Shown piece after piece: positions 22,784 to 36,900 of a stretch of 64,000 nucleotides of DNA (the stretch's first letter is position 1; each line of letters begins with the position of its first letter). Source of the stretch: Archivesica marissinica (lineage: Eukaryota; Mollusca; Bivalvia; Venerida; Vesicomyidae). The notes beneath the pieces are model-generated. The model searched no databases, was not told the DNA's origin, and saw only the letters and a list, made by a program, of their open reading frames with translations. Where the stretch lies: positions 51,375,834 through 51,439,833 of the forward strand of contig CM026398.1 of assembly GCA_014843695.1 (NCBI GenBank), read 5' to 3'. The position numbers and the translations under genes are program-made.

Positions 22784-23740
22784 CAAATAACTTAGTATTG
22801 TATTGCCAAGACAACCTTTTAAGTATCAACAATCGTATCTGTAATATTGATTAATTAATTAGTATGCAATATAATTTATAATCATCATTAATCAGTTTGT
22901 TCTTCAGAAATGCAAAGAATGCAAGCAGTCCCAAAAAAATAAGTCTAAAAAGTTTTGGAAACCACCTGTACGTATTGATCTCTATTGTTCGCCGGCTATA
23001 AATGCTGCTTTCTACGATGACTAAGAATCAATCAAACGAAATAAATGTTTAAGAGAAAGCGACAATCATTTGTCAAGTGCATTGCTGAAGTAATCTTTTT
23101 CTTATTGCCTCATATAGATATGCAGACTGATTAGCTAGTAATTACTTATTTATCAATTATTTCCCCACTGCAATAATTATAACTGTCACAAAGCAACAAC
23201 TTTAGCGGTAATTAGCAAGAGTTCACATGTTAACTCATAATTAAGAGAATTAACTACAGCTAATCTCTGCAGTAAATAACTAGCTAATCTCGGTTATCAT
23301 TTCCCACATCAGTTCATATCTGCAAAACATGCAAGAAAAAACTAACTTCCATTGTGATTAATACTTTTCTGCCGCAATAAAGCGACTTTGTATCGGCGAA
23401 GGAAAACAAAATGGTCTTTCTGTTGATCTAAGGACACAGTCCCCTGGACAAATTCACCGTTATTATTTTGGAAATTCATGGGTTGAAAAAATAAGTGCTA
23501 GGACTTATGGATGTAGGAACATTTGGCTATGATTCGAACAACACCCTACACCTGCAGAAGGTATGCTATATAATTTATATATATAAATTCTTTTAGTATC
23601 AGTTTTATATCTACTTACGTATTATTTCTTAATTTATTTAAATGAGATATTATTTAGATATGGGGATTTTGTCCTACATATTTGGGAAAATTATGGGGAA
23701 TTTTACCTAGAACTACCAATGGTTTTCCAATTTCTTCAGC
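22784..23740. other. Spacer, nothing recognised
   Basis: About 950 bp of AT-rich single-copy DNA, including an (AT)n stretch near 23575. No exon with convincing splice sites was found. Confidence 0.4.
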
Positions 23741-24100
23741 AACAAGACTGGTTATCATTCTGTTACCTCTGTAACAAGACTGGTTATCATTCTGCAACAC
23801 GACTGGTTATCACTCTGCAACAAGACTGGTTATCATTCTATGTGGGAATGGGTTAAGACAGGTTTGACCTTAATTAAGCATCTATGTGGGAATGGGTTAA
23901 GACAGGTTTGACCTTAATTAAGCACCTATGTGGGAATGGATTAAGACAACTTTGACCTTAATTAAGCATCTATGTGGGAATGGGTGAAGACAACTTTGAC
24001 CTTAATTAAGCATCTATGTGGGAATGGGTGAAGACAACTTTGACCTTAATTAAGCATCTATGTGGGAATGGGTTAAGACAGGTTTGACCGTAATTAACAA
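23741..24100. repeat. Two adjoining small arrays (22-32 bp and 44 bp)
   Basis: ACAAGACTGGTTATCATTCTG recurs four times at 23741-23838. Then CATCTATGTGGGAATGGGTT followed by AAGACAGGTTTGACCTTAATTAAG (44 bp) recurs about six times to 24100, with GGTTTG/ACTTTG variants. Confidence 0.92.
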
Positions 24101-24961
24101 CGGTTGCCATAATAATCCAAAGCAGAAAAGCCAAAGCAATGTAGAATATTATTGGAATTGGAGACTCGGAAGCTGGCTCAGACAGTGAATGGATACTTGT
24201 TATTTTTGGACAATATCATGGAATTAGATTAGGGGCCTGCTAGACCTAAGGATGCCGATTGATTCAAGTTGTATCATATTGCTCAATCCTAGATAAGATA
24301 AACGTTATTATGAAGAGAATATCAATTAGTGCTCAATGACTTTGTTTTCAGTTTGGATTTAGGATTAATATAGCTTCAAAGGCTGTTCAATAATCGGGGA
24401 TTAAGGGAAGTAAGGCAAGGTGTGAGACTGTTTGGTCGGTCTACATACCCTTGTCTAAATGTTTGCAGACTACTACAGTATTATTTTCCATTTATCGGTA
24501 ATATATAAGATTTTATTTCAATCTGAGTCAAAGGAAAGCACGGCACCGAGTAATACGATTTGGATTAAACGCCAAAGGTTTCATTGAATGTTTTGCTAAA
24601 ATTAGTGTCTTATAGTTTATCAGTGTTTATGTTTCACGTTATCAAAATATTCATTCAACACGTTTATGATAAAAGTGTTTACGGGTATTAAAATAGAGAG
24701 ATTTGACCAATAATTCAACAAGGCTCAATTCTTGCTAATAATCTTTGATCTATTAACGGTCACTTCAGAAAGACGAAATATTGCGGGGGGGGGGGGTACG
24801 GTCAAGTAGAATCAAGATAGAACTGGGTTTAAATACACAGAATAAGTGGCCAGAGTCGGTCTGAATTACCGCTATTTATTATAACCGTGTCACATTTGGT
24901 CAGTTTTAATAAATTGTCCACTTGTTGAGGACCTGGCAGCTGATCCCGCGTATTCACTGCT
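24101..24961. other. Spacer, nothing recognised
   Basis: AT-rich with a G run at 24784-24796. No supported gene. Confidence 0.4.
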
Positions 24962-24965
24962 TTAA

Positions 24966-25585
24966 CCCTTTCAACCCCAAGTAACTCACATGGACTGGTC
25001 CATGATATTCATAAACCAATAAATGAATCAGAAAATCACATTTGGACAAGTTCATTTATCAAAATGGGTAATTATGTCTAAAAATAGTCATATCACTGGC
25101 AAAAAGTGCAGATCCTGATGAGACGGCTCGTCACGAGCCGGCTCATCTGGATCTACACTTTTTGTAAGCCTATTTAGAGGTCTGTGGTGTTGAAAGGGTT
25201 AAGCCATTTCATTCTGGGTACATTTAAAGGCTTTTACAAACAACTTAGATCCAGATCAGCCACAGCGTGACACTGCATGCTGATCAGGATCTATGTTGTT
25301 TGCTACATAGCCAAATGTCTTAGTAAGATCATCTGAATAGCAAACAGCATAGAGCCTGATCAGATGGCCCATTCCGTGGCAGCTGATCTGGCTCTATGTT
25401 CTTTGCAAATACTGTTTGAACGGTATCCAGAATCAAATGGGTTAAGCCACCCATTCAACACCAAGTAACTGACATGGACTGGTCAATGATATTTTTAGAC
25501 TAATAAATTAATCAGAAAATTATATTTGGACCAGTTCATTTATCAAAATGGGTAATTTTCTCTAAAAATAATTATATTACTGGGC
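24966..25585. mobile_element. Three TTAA-flanked MITEs end to end
   Basis: A family 2 copy in reverse orientation (24966-25198), a family 1 relative (25203-25441; ends CCATTTCATTCTGG and its mirror) and a truncated family 2 copy (25446-about 25585) are separated by single TTAA tetramers (25199-25202, 25442-25445). Another TTAA precedes the first at 24962-24965. Each was probably inserted at the TTAA of its neighbour. Confidence 0.85.
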
Positions 25586-26185
25586 AAACCTTTCATACAT
25601 GCATGACCACGCAAACTAAATAAAAGAGATTTGCTCCCATAAGAAAATATATAGTAATAAATGATAGTGAAAATACTGATGAAAGACAATGAAATTCCAT
25701 GATGAATAAAAACAGGGAGGAGAATCCATTTTGATTGAACAACAAATAGAAAAACAAAATGGCCGATATTATGTGTGCCACACACATGCTAAGAGTTGAA
25801 TTGCAGTGGTTCCAATTGGTGTGCTTAATGATGCCTCCCTCTCTCCCTGCCTCCCTTCCTCCATTAATGATGCCTCCCTCCCTTAATGATGCCCCTCTCC
25901 CTCCCTCCCTAGCATCCATGGTAATTACAACATATAATATACAATATTATAAACCCATCCGGTACTCTCCCCTATTGGTAAATCAACACATTATGTTAGC
26001 TTGCAGAAAGTCAGTGGATGTACCTAGCCACCCCATGCCTGTACTACTGCTTGAAACATGCTTCCTGCCCCGTTAAAAGCTGGAATTTCACCGTATGACA
26101 TAGCATAGGTTGTCCGGGTGACTTATTAAATCTCAAAATAAACGTTGTTACTTTATTTTGTTTTAACTCAATTTATATACTCATT
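25586..26185. other. Spacer with a CCCT-rich stretch
   Basis: 25835-25920 is a low-complexity pyrimidine-rich run (CTCCCTCCCT). A plus-strand piece after TTGCAG at 25999-26006 stays open to a stop at 26076, but it is weak. No gene is claimed. Confidence 0.35.
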
Positions 26186-26365
26186 TATACACACCCTAAT
26201 CCCATATAGTCAGTTGTATCCATGGACTATACACACCCTAATCCCATATAGTCAGTTGTATCCATGGACTATACACACCCTAATCCCATATACTCAGTTG
26301 TATCCATGGACTATACACACCCTAATCCCATATAGTCAGTTGTATCCATGGACTATACACACCCT
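26185..26365. repeat. 42-bp tandem repeat, about 4.3 copies
   Basis: CTATACACACCCTAATCCCA followed by TATAGTCAGTTGTATCCATGGA, nearly identical copies. 42 bp equals 14 codons, hence an open frame at 26145-26387. Confidence 0.93.
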
Positions 26366-26830
26366 TATTTGGAACCATTTACGGTAGCTATAAGGTAGCG
26401 GAGAGCTGTAAAATACAATCCTTAGTGCTCCATTACTAACAGCGGTAGTAACACCTGTCGTAACTTTAATGGGAATTTATAATAAGTTCTGTTTCATTTT
26501 GTACCTTACAGATTGTACTTGTTGCGAATGAAAAGTCTTTTTATGACAACATTAACATTTTTATTTGAATGTAAAAGGGGCGCTATCATCAACACCTATG
26601 GTGATATTTTGTACCCTAGCTGAATTTCTCAAATTCCCAATTTTACACGTTTTTGACGCTTTGATGCTTTGAGAAAGATTATGTTTAAAATGTATTTTGA
26701 GTGACAGGATCAAAATTAATCTTCAGCATTTTTCATAAGTTTGTAAATTAACTGTAACTGTTGCACTAGTGAGATTAAAAACCACTCAGATTTAACAGAG
26801 ATATTTTAATATGTGATTAAAGAAGGTAAT
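26366..26830. other. Spacer, nothing recognised
   Basis: AT-rich single-copy DNA leading to the first gap. Confidence 0.4.
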
Positions 26831-26983
26831 GCCTAGAGCTTCTCAGCCCCCGCCCCTCATCATATTTGTCTAGCACTTCTCAGCCCCCCCCCCCATTATT
26901 GTCTAGCACTTCTCAGCCCCCCAGTATGTCTAGCACTTCTCAGCCCCCCCCCCCCTCAGTATTGTCTAGCACTTCTCAGCAGA
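26831..26983. repeat. C-rich array running into the gap
   Basis: TCTAGCACTTCTCAGCC followed by a C run of varying length and a short A/T spacer, about four to five units of roughly 35 bp. It continues into the gap, so its true size is unknown. Confidence 0.85.
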
Positions 26984-27983
26984 NNNNNNNNNNNNNNNNN
27001 NNNNNNNNNNNNNNNNNNNNNNNNNNNNNNNNNNNNNNNNNNNNNNNNNNNNNNNNNNNNNNNNNNNNNNNNNNNNNNNNNNNNNNNNNNNNNNNNNNNN
27101 NNNNNNNNNNNNNNNNNNNNNNNNNNNNNNNNNNNNNNNNNNNNNNNNNNNNNNNNNNNNNNNNNNNNNNNNNNNNNNNNNNNNNNNNNNNNNNNNNNNN
27201 NNNNNNNNNNNNNNNNNNNNNNNNNNNNNNNNNNNNNNNNNNNNNNNNNNNNNNNNNNNNNNNNNNNNNNNNNNNNNNNNNNNNNNNNNNNNNNNNNNNN
27301 NNNNNNNNNNNNNNNNNNNNNNNNNNNNNNNNNNNNNNNNNNNNNNNNNNNNNNNNNNNNNNNNNNNNNNNNNNNNNNNNNNNNNNNNNNNNNNNNNNNN
27401 NNNNNNNNNNNNNNNNNNNNNNNNNNNNNNNNNNNNNNNNNNNNNNNNNNNNNNNNNNNNNNNNNNNNNNNNNNNNNNNNNNNNNNNNNNNNNNNNNNNN
27501 NNNNNNNNNNNNNNNNNNNNNNNNNNNNNNNNNNNNNNNNNNNNNNNNNNNNNNNNNNNNNNNNNNNNNNNNNNNNNNNNNNNNNNNNNNNNNNNNNNNN
27601 NNNNNNNNNNNNNNNNNNNNNNNNNNNNNNNNNNNNNNNNNNNNNNNNNNNNNNNNNNNNNNNNNNNNNNNNNNNNNNNNNNNNNNNNNNNNNNNNNNNN
27701 NNNNNNNNNNNNNNNNNNNNNNNNNNNNNNNNNNNNNNNNNNNNNNNNNNNNNNNNNNNNNNNNNNNNNNNNNNNNNNNNNNNNNNNNNNNNNNNNNNNN
27801 NNNNNNNNNNNNNNNNNNNNNNNNNNNNNNNNNNNNNNNNNNNNNNNNNNNNNNNNNNNNNNNNNNNNNNNNNNNNNNNNNNNNNNNNNNNNNNNNNNNN
27901 NNNNNNNNNNNNNNNNNNNNNNNNNNNNNNNNNNNNNNNNNNNNNNNNNNNNNNNNNNNNNNNNNNNNNNNNNNNNNNNNNNN
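26984..27983. other. Assembly gap, 1000 N
   Basis: Exactly 1000 N, so an arbitrary length. A C-rich array ends on the left and the 28-bp minisatellite begins on the right. Neither array edge is known. Confidence 1.
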
Positions 27984-30900
27984 GATGGATGTAGATGAAC
28001 AACAAGATGGTGATGGGTGTAGATGAACAACAAGATGGTGATGGATATAGATGAACAACAAGATGGTGATGGGTGTAGATGCACAACAAGATGGTGATGG
28101 GTGTAGATGCACAACAAGATGGTGATGGGTGTAGATGAACAACAAGATGGTGATGGATGTAGATGAACAACAAGATGGTGATGGGTGTAGATGAACAACA
28201 GGATGGTGATTGGTGTAGATGCACAACAAGATGGTGATGGATGTAGATGCACAACAAGATGGTGATGGATGTAGATGCACAACAAGATGGTGATGGGTGT
28301 AGATGCACAACAAGATGGTGATGGATGTAGATGCACAACAAGATGGTGATGAGTGTAGATGCACAACAATATGGTGATGGGTGTAGATGCACAACAAGAT
28401 GGTGATGGATGTAGATGCACAACAAGATGGTGATGGGTGTAGATGAACAACAAGATGGTGATGGATGTAGATGAACAACAAGATGGAGATGGGTGTAGAT
28501 GAACAACAAGATGGTGATGGATGTAGATGAACAACAAGATGGTGATGGGTGTAGATGAACAACAAGATGGTGATGGTGTAGATGAACAACAAGATGGTGA
28601 TGGATGTAGATGCACAACAAGATGGTGATGGGTGTAGATGAACAACAATATGGTGATGGTGTAGATGAACAACAAGATGGTGATGGTGTAGATGCACAAC
28701 AAGATGGTGATGGATGTAGATGCACAACAAGATGGTGATGGATGTAGATGCACAACAAGATGGTGATGGGGTAGATGAACAACAAGATGGTGAGGATAGA
28801 TGAACAACAAGATGGTGATGGGTGTAGATGCACAACAAGATGGTGATGGATGTAGATGCACAACAAGATGGTGATGGATGTAGATGCACAACAAGATGGT
28901 GATGGGTGTAGATGAACGACAAGATGGTGATGGATGTAGATGCACAACAAGATGGTGATGTAACAACAAGATGGTGATGGATGTAGATGAACAACAAGAT
29001 GGTGATGGATGTAGATGAACACAAGATGGTGATGGATGTGTAGATGAACAACAAGATGGTGATGGTGTAGATGAACAACAAGATGGTGATGGATGTAGAT
29101 GAACAACAAGATGGTGATGGATGTAGATGAACAACAAGATGGTGATGGATGTAGATGAACAACAAGATGGTGATGGGTGTAGATGAACAACAAGATGGTG
29201 ATGGTGTAGAGACACAAGATGGTGATGGATGTAGATGAACAACAAGATGGTGATGGGTGTAGATGAAACAAGATGGTGATGGATGTAGATGAACAACAAG
29301 ATGGTGATGGATGTAGATGAACAACAAGATGGTGATGGATGTAGATGAACAACAAGATGGTGATGGGTGTAGATGAACAACAAGATGGTGATGGATGTAG
29401 ATGAACAACAAGATGGTGATGGGTGTAGATGAATGACAATATGGTGATGGATGTAGATGAACAACAAGATGGTGATGGGTGTAGATGAACAACAAGATGG
29501 TGATGGGTGTAGATGAACGACAATATGGTGATGGATGTAGATGTACAACAAGATGGTGATGGGTGTAGATGAACAACAAGATGGTGATGGGTGTAGATGA
29601 ACGACAATATGGTGATGGATGTAGATGCACAACAAGATGGTGATGGGTGTAAATGAACGACAATATGGTGATGGATGTAGATGACCAACAAGATGGTGAT
29701 GGGTGTAGATGAACGACAATATGGTGATGTAACAACAGGATGGTGATGGATGTAGATGAACAACAAGATGGTGATGTAACAACAAGATGGTGATGAATGT
29801 AGATGCACAACAAGATGGTGATGAATGTAGATGCACAACAAGATGGTGATGTAACAACAAGATGGTGATGGATGTAGATGAACAACAAGATGGTGATGGG
29901 TGTAGATGAACAACAAGATGGTGATGGGTGTAGATGCACAACAAGATGGTGATGGATGTAGATGCACAACAAGATGGTGATGGATGTATATGCACAACAA
30001 TATGGTGATGTAACAACAAGATGGTGATGGGTGTAGATGCACAACAATATGGTGATGGATGTAGATGCACAACAAGATGGTGATGGGTGTAGATGAACGA
30101 CAATATGGTGATGGATGTAGATGCACAACAAGATGGTGATGTAACAACAAGATGGTGATGGATGTAGATGAACAACAAGATGGTGATGGATGTAGATGAA
30201 CAACAAGATGGTGATGGGTGTAGATGAACAACAAGATGGTGATGGGTGTAGATGAACAACAAGATGGTGATGGGTGTAGATGAACGACAATATGGTGATG
30301 GATGTAGATGAACAACAAGATGGTGATGGGTGTAGATGAACGACAATATGGTGATGGATGTAGATGCACAACAAGATGGTGATGTAACAACAAGATGGTG
30401 ATGGATGTAGATGAACAACAAGATGGTGATGTAACAACAAGATGGTGATGAATGTAGATGCACAACAAGATGGTGATCTAACAACAAGATGGTGATGGAT
30501 GTAGATGAACAACAAGATGGTGATGTAACAACAAGATGGTGATGGATGTAGATGAACAACAAGATGGTGATGTAACAACAAGATGGTGATGAATGTAGAT
30601 GCACAACAAGATGGTGATGTAACAACAAGATGGTGATGGATGTAGATGCACAACAAGATGGTGATGGGTGTAGATGCACAACAAGATGGTGATGGATGTA
30701 GATGAACAACAAGATGGTGATGGATGTAGATGAACAACAAGATGGTGATGGATGTAGATGAACAACAAGATGGTGATGGATATAGATGAACAACAAGATG
30801 GTGATGGATATAGATGAACAACAAGATGGTGATGGGTGTAGATGAACAACAAGATGGTGATGGGTGTAGATGAATGACAATATGGTGATGGATGTAGATG

Positions 30901-33900
30901 AACAACAAGATGGTGATGGATGTAGATGAACAACAAGATGGTGATGGATGTAGATGCACAACAAGATGGTGATGGGTGTAGATGAACGACAATATGGTGA
31001 TTGATGTAGATGCACAACAAGATGGTGATGGGTGTAGATGAACGACAATATGGTGATGGATGTAGATGAACGACAATATGGTGATGGATGTAGATGCACA
31101 ACAAGATGGTGATGGGTGTAGATGAACAACAAGATGGTGATGGATGTAGATGCACAACAAGATGGTGATGGGTGTAGATGAACGACAATATGGTGATGGA
31201 TGTAGATGAACAACAAGATGGTGATGGGTGTAGATGCACAACAAGATGGTGATGGATGTAGATGCACAACAAGATGGTGATGTAACAACAAGATGGTGAT
31301 GGATGTAGATGCACAACAAGATGGTGATGGGTGTAGATGAACGACAATATGGTGATGGATGTAGATGCACAACAAGATGGTGATGTAACAACAAGATGGT
31401 GATGGATGTAGATGAACAACAAGATGGTGATGGATATAGATGAACAACAAGATGGTGATGGATGTAGATGCACAACAAGATGGTGATGGGTGTAGATGCA
31501 CAACAAGATGGTGATGGATGTAGATGCACAACAAGATGGTGATGGGTGTAGATGAACAACAAGATGGTGATGGATATAGATGAACAACAAGATGGTGATG
31601 GGTGTAGATGCACAACAAGATGGTGATGGATGTAGATGCACAACAAGATGGTGATGGGTGTAGATGAACAACAAGATGGTGATGGATATAGATGAACAAC
31701 AAGATGGTGATGGGTGTAGATGCACAACAAGATGGTGATGGGTGTAGATGCACAACAAGATGGTGATGGATGTAGATGCACAACAAGATGGTGATGGATG
31801 TAGATGCACAACAAGATGGTGATGGGTGTAGATGAACGACAATATGGTGATGGATGTAGATGCACAACAAGATGGTGATGTAACAACAAGAGGGTGGATG
31901 TAGATGAACAACAAGATGGTGATGGATGTAGATGAACAACAAGATGGTGATGGATGTAGATGAACAACAAGATGGTGATGGATGTAGATGCACAACAAGA
32001 TGGTGATGGGTGTAGATGAACAACAAGATGGTGATGGATGTAGATGAACAACAAGATGGTGATGGGTGTAGATGAACGACAATATGGTGATGGATGTAGA
32101 TGCACAACAAGATGGTGATGTGGGGGATGTAGATGACAACAAGATGGTGATGAACAACAAGATGGTGATGGATGTAGATGCACAACAAGATGGTGATGGG
32201 TGTAGATGAACAACAAGATGGTGATGGATGTAGATGAACAACAAGATGGTGATGGGTGTAGATGAACAACAAGATGGTGATGGGTGTAGATGCACAACAA
32301 GATGGTGATGGATGTAGATGCACAACAAGATGGTGATGGGTGTAGATGAACAACAAGATGGTGATGGATATAGATGAACAACAAGATGGTGATGGGTGTA
32401 GATGCACAACAAGATGGTGATGGATGTAGATGCACAACAAGATGGTGATGGATGTAGATGCACAACAAGATGGTGATGGGTGTAGATGAACGACAATATG
32501 GTGATGGATGTAGATGCACAACAAGATGGTGATGTAACAACAAGATGGTGATGGATGTAGATGAACAACAAGATGGTGATGGATGTAGATGAACAACAAG
32601 ATGGTGATGGATGTAGATGAACAACAAGATGGTGATGGATGTAGATGAACAACAAGATGGTGATGGGTGTAGATGAACAACAAGATGGTGATGGATGTAG
32701 ATGAACAACAAGATGGTGATGGGTGTAGATGAACGACAATATGGTGATGGATGTAGATGAACAACAAGATGGTGATGGGTGTAGATGAACAACAAGATGG
32801 TGATGGGTGTAGATGAACGACAATATGGTGATGGATGTAGATGAACAACAAGATGGTGATGGGTGTAGATGAACGACAATATGGTGATGGATGTAGATGC
32901 ACAACAAGATGGTGATGGGTGTAAATGAACGACAATATGGTGATGGATGTAGATGAACAACAAGATGGTGATGGGTGTAGATGAACGACAATATGGTGAT
33001 GGATGTAGATGCACAACAAGATGGTGATGGATGTAAATGAACGACAATATGGTGATGGATGTAGATGAACAACAAGATGGTGATGGGTGTAGATGAACGA
33101 CAATATGGTGATGGATGTAGATGCACAACAAGATGGTGATGGATGTAGATGAACAACAAGATGGTGATGTAACAACAAGATGGTGATGAATGTAGATGCA
33201 CAACAAGATGGTGATGAATGTAGATGCACAACAAGATGGTGATGTAACAACAAGATGGTGATGGATGTAGATGAACAACAAGATGGTGATGGGTGTAGAT
33301 GAACAACAAGATGGTGATGGATATAGATGAACAACAAGATGGTGATGGGTGTAGATGCACAACAAGATGGTGATGGGTGTAGATGCACAACAAGATGGTG
33401 ATGGATGTAGATGCACAACAAGATGGTGATGGATGTAGATGCACAACAAGATGGTGATGTAACAACAAGATGGTGATGGGTGTAGATGCACAACAAGATG
33501 GTGATGGATGTAGATGCACAACAAGATGGTGATGGGTGTAGATGCACAAGATGGTGATGGATGTAGATGCACAACAAGATGGTGATGTAACAACAAGATG
33601 GTGATGGGTGTAGATGCACAACAAGATGGTGATGGATGTAGATGCACAACAAGATGGATGTAGATGCACAACAAGATGGCGATGGGTGTAGATGAACGAC
33701 AAGATGGCGATGGGTGTAGATGAACAACAAGATGGCAATGGGTGTAGATGCACAACAATATGGTGATGGATGGATGAACAACAAGATGGTGATGGATGTA
33801 GATGAACAACAAGATGGTGATGGGTGTAGATAAACGACAATATGGTGATGGATGTAGATGCACAACAAGATGGTGATGTAACAACAAGATGGTGATGGAT

Positions 33901-36900
33901 GTAGATGAACAACAAGATGGTGATGGATATAGATGAACAACAAGATGGTGATGGATGTAGATGCACAACAAGATGGCGATGGGTGTAGATGCACAACAAG
34001 ATGGTGATGGATGTAGATGCACAACAAGATGGTGATGGGTGTAGATGAACAACAAGATGGTGATGGATATAGATGAACAACAAGATGGTGATGGGTGTAG
34101 ATGCACAACAAGATGGTGATGGGTGTAGATGCACAACAAGATGGTGATGGATGTAGATGCACAACAAGATGGTGATGGGTGTAGATGAACAACAAGATGG
34201 TGATGGATATAGATGAACAACAAGATGGTGATGGGTGTAGATGCACAACAAGATGGTGATGGATGTAGATGCACAACAAGATGGTGATGGATGTAGATGC
34301 ACAACAAGATGGTGATGGGTGTAGATGAACGACAATATGGTGATGGATGTAGATGCACAACAAGATGGTGATGTAACAACAAGATGGTGATGGATGTAGA
34401 TGAACAACAAGATGGTGATGGATGTAGATGAACAACAAGATGGTGATGGATGTAGATGAACAACAAGATGGTGATGGGTGTAGATGAACAACAAGATGGT
34501 GATGGATGTAGATGAACAACAAGATGGTGATGGGTGTAGATGAACGACAATATGGTGATGGATGTAGATGAACAACAAGATGGTGATGGGTGTAGATGAA
34601 CAACAAGATGGTGATGGGTGTAGATGAACAACAAGATGGTGATGGGTGTAGATGAACAACAAGATGGTGATGGGTGTAGATGAACAACAAGATGGTGATG
34701 GATGTAGATGCACAACAAGATGGTGATGTAACAACAAGATGGTGATGGGTGTAGATGAACAACAAGATGGTGATGGATGTAGATGAACAACAAGATGGTG
34801 ATGGGTGTAGATGAACAACAAGATGGTGATGGGTGTAGATGACAACAAGATGGAACAACAAGATGGTGATGGATGTAGATGAACAACAAGATGGTGATGG
34901 ATGTAGATGACACAAGATGGTGATGGATGTGATGAACAACAAGATGGTGATGGGTGTAGATGAACAACAAGATGGTGATGGATGTAGATGACAACAAGAT
35001 GGTGTAACAACAAGATGGTGATGGGTGTAGATGAACAACAAGATGGTGATGGGTGTAGATGAACAACAAGATGGCGATGGGTGTAGATGCACAACAAGAT
35101 GGTGATGGGTGTAGATGCACAACAAGATGGTGATGGATATAGATGAACAACAAGATGGTGATGGGTGTAGATGCACAACAAGATGGTGATGGGTGTAGAT
35201 GCACAACAAGATGGTGATGGATGTAGATGAACAACAAGATGGTGATGGGTGTAGATGAACAACAAGATGGTGATGGGTGTAGATGCACAACAAGATGGTG
35301 ATGGGTGTAGATGCACAACAAGATGGTGATGGATGTAGATGAACAACAAGATGGTGATGGGTGTAGATGAACAACAAGATGGCAATGGGTGTAGATGCAC
35401 AACAAGATGGCGATGGGTGTAGATGCACAACAAGATGGTGATGGATGTAGATGAACAACAAGATGGTGATGGATGTAGATGCACAACAAGATGGTGATGG
35501 GTGTAGATGCACAACAAGATGGTGATGGATGTAGATGAACAACAAGATGTAGATGCACAACAAGATGGTGATGGGTGTAGATGAACAAGATGGTGATGGA
35601 TGTAGATGAACAAGATGGTGATGGATGTAGATGAACAACAATATGGTGATGGATGTAGATGTACAACAAGATGGTGATGGGTGTAGATGAACAACAAGAT
35701 GGTGATGGATGTAGATGAACAACAAGATGGTGATGGATGTAGATGTACAACAAGATGGTGATGGGTGTAGATGAACAACAAGATGGTGATGGATGTTGAT
35801 GAACAAGATGGTGATGGATGTAGATGACCAACAATATGGTGATGGATGTAGATGAACAACAAGATGGTGATGGAACAACAAGATGGTGGTGGATATAGAT
35901 GAACAACAAGATGGATGTAGATGCACAACAAGATGGTGATGTAACAACAGGATGGTGATGGATGTAGATGAACAACAAGATGGTGATGTAACAACAAGAT
36001 GGTGATGGATGTAGATGAACAACAAGATGGTGATGGGTGTAGATGAACAACAAGATGGTGATGGATGTAGATGCACAACAAGATGGTGATGGATGTAGAT
36101 GAACAACAAGATGGTGATGGATGTAGATGAACAACAAGATGGTGATGGATGTAGATGCACAACAAGATGGTGATGATGTAGATGACAACAAGATGGTGAT
36201 GTAACAACAAGATGGTGATGGGTGTAGATGCACAACAAGATGGTGATGGATGTAGATGCACAACAAGATGGTGATGGATGTAGATGAACAACAAGATGGT
36301 GATGGTGTAGATGCACAACAAGATGGTGAGTAACAACAAGATGGTGATGGGTGTAGATGCACAACAAGATGGTGATGGATGTAGATGCACAACAAGATGG
36401 ATGTAGATGCACAACAAGATGGTGATGTAACAACAAGATGGTGATGGGTGTAGATGCACAACAAGATGGTGATGGATGTAGATGCACAACAAGATGGATG
36501 TAGATGCACAACAAGATGGCGATGGGTGTAGATGAACGACAAGATGGCGATGGGTGTAGATGAACAACAAGATGGCAATGGGTGTAGATGCACAACAATA
36601 TGGTGATGGATGTAGATGAACAACAAGATGGTGATGGATGTAGATGAACAACAAGATGGTGATGGGTGTAGATAAACGACAATATGGTGATGGATGTAGA
36701 TGCACAACAAGATGGTGATGTAACAACAAGATGGTGATGGATGTAGATGAACAACAAGATGGTGATGGATATAGATGAACAACAAGATGGTGATGGATGT
36801 AGATGCACAACAAGATGGTGATGGATGTAGATGCACAACAAGATGGTGATGGGTGTAGATGAACAACAAGATGGTGATGGATATAGATGAACAACAAGAT

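Noticed and set aside
25759..26076. 105-codon plus frame
   Set aside because: It runs through a CCCT-rich low-complexity stretch and has no domain.
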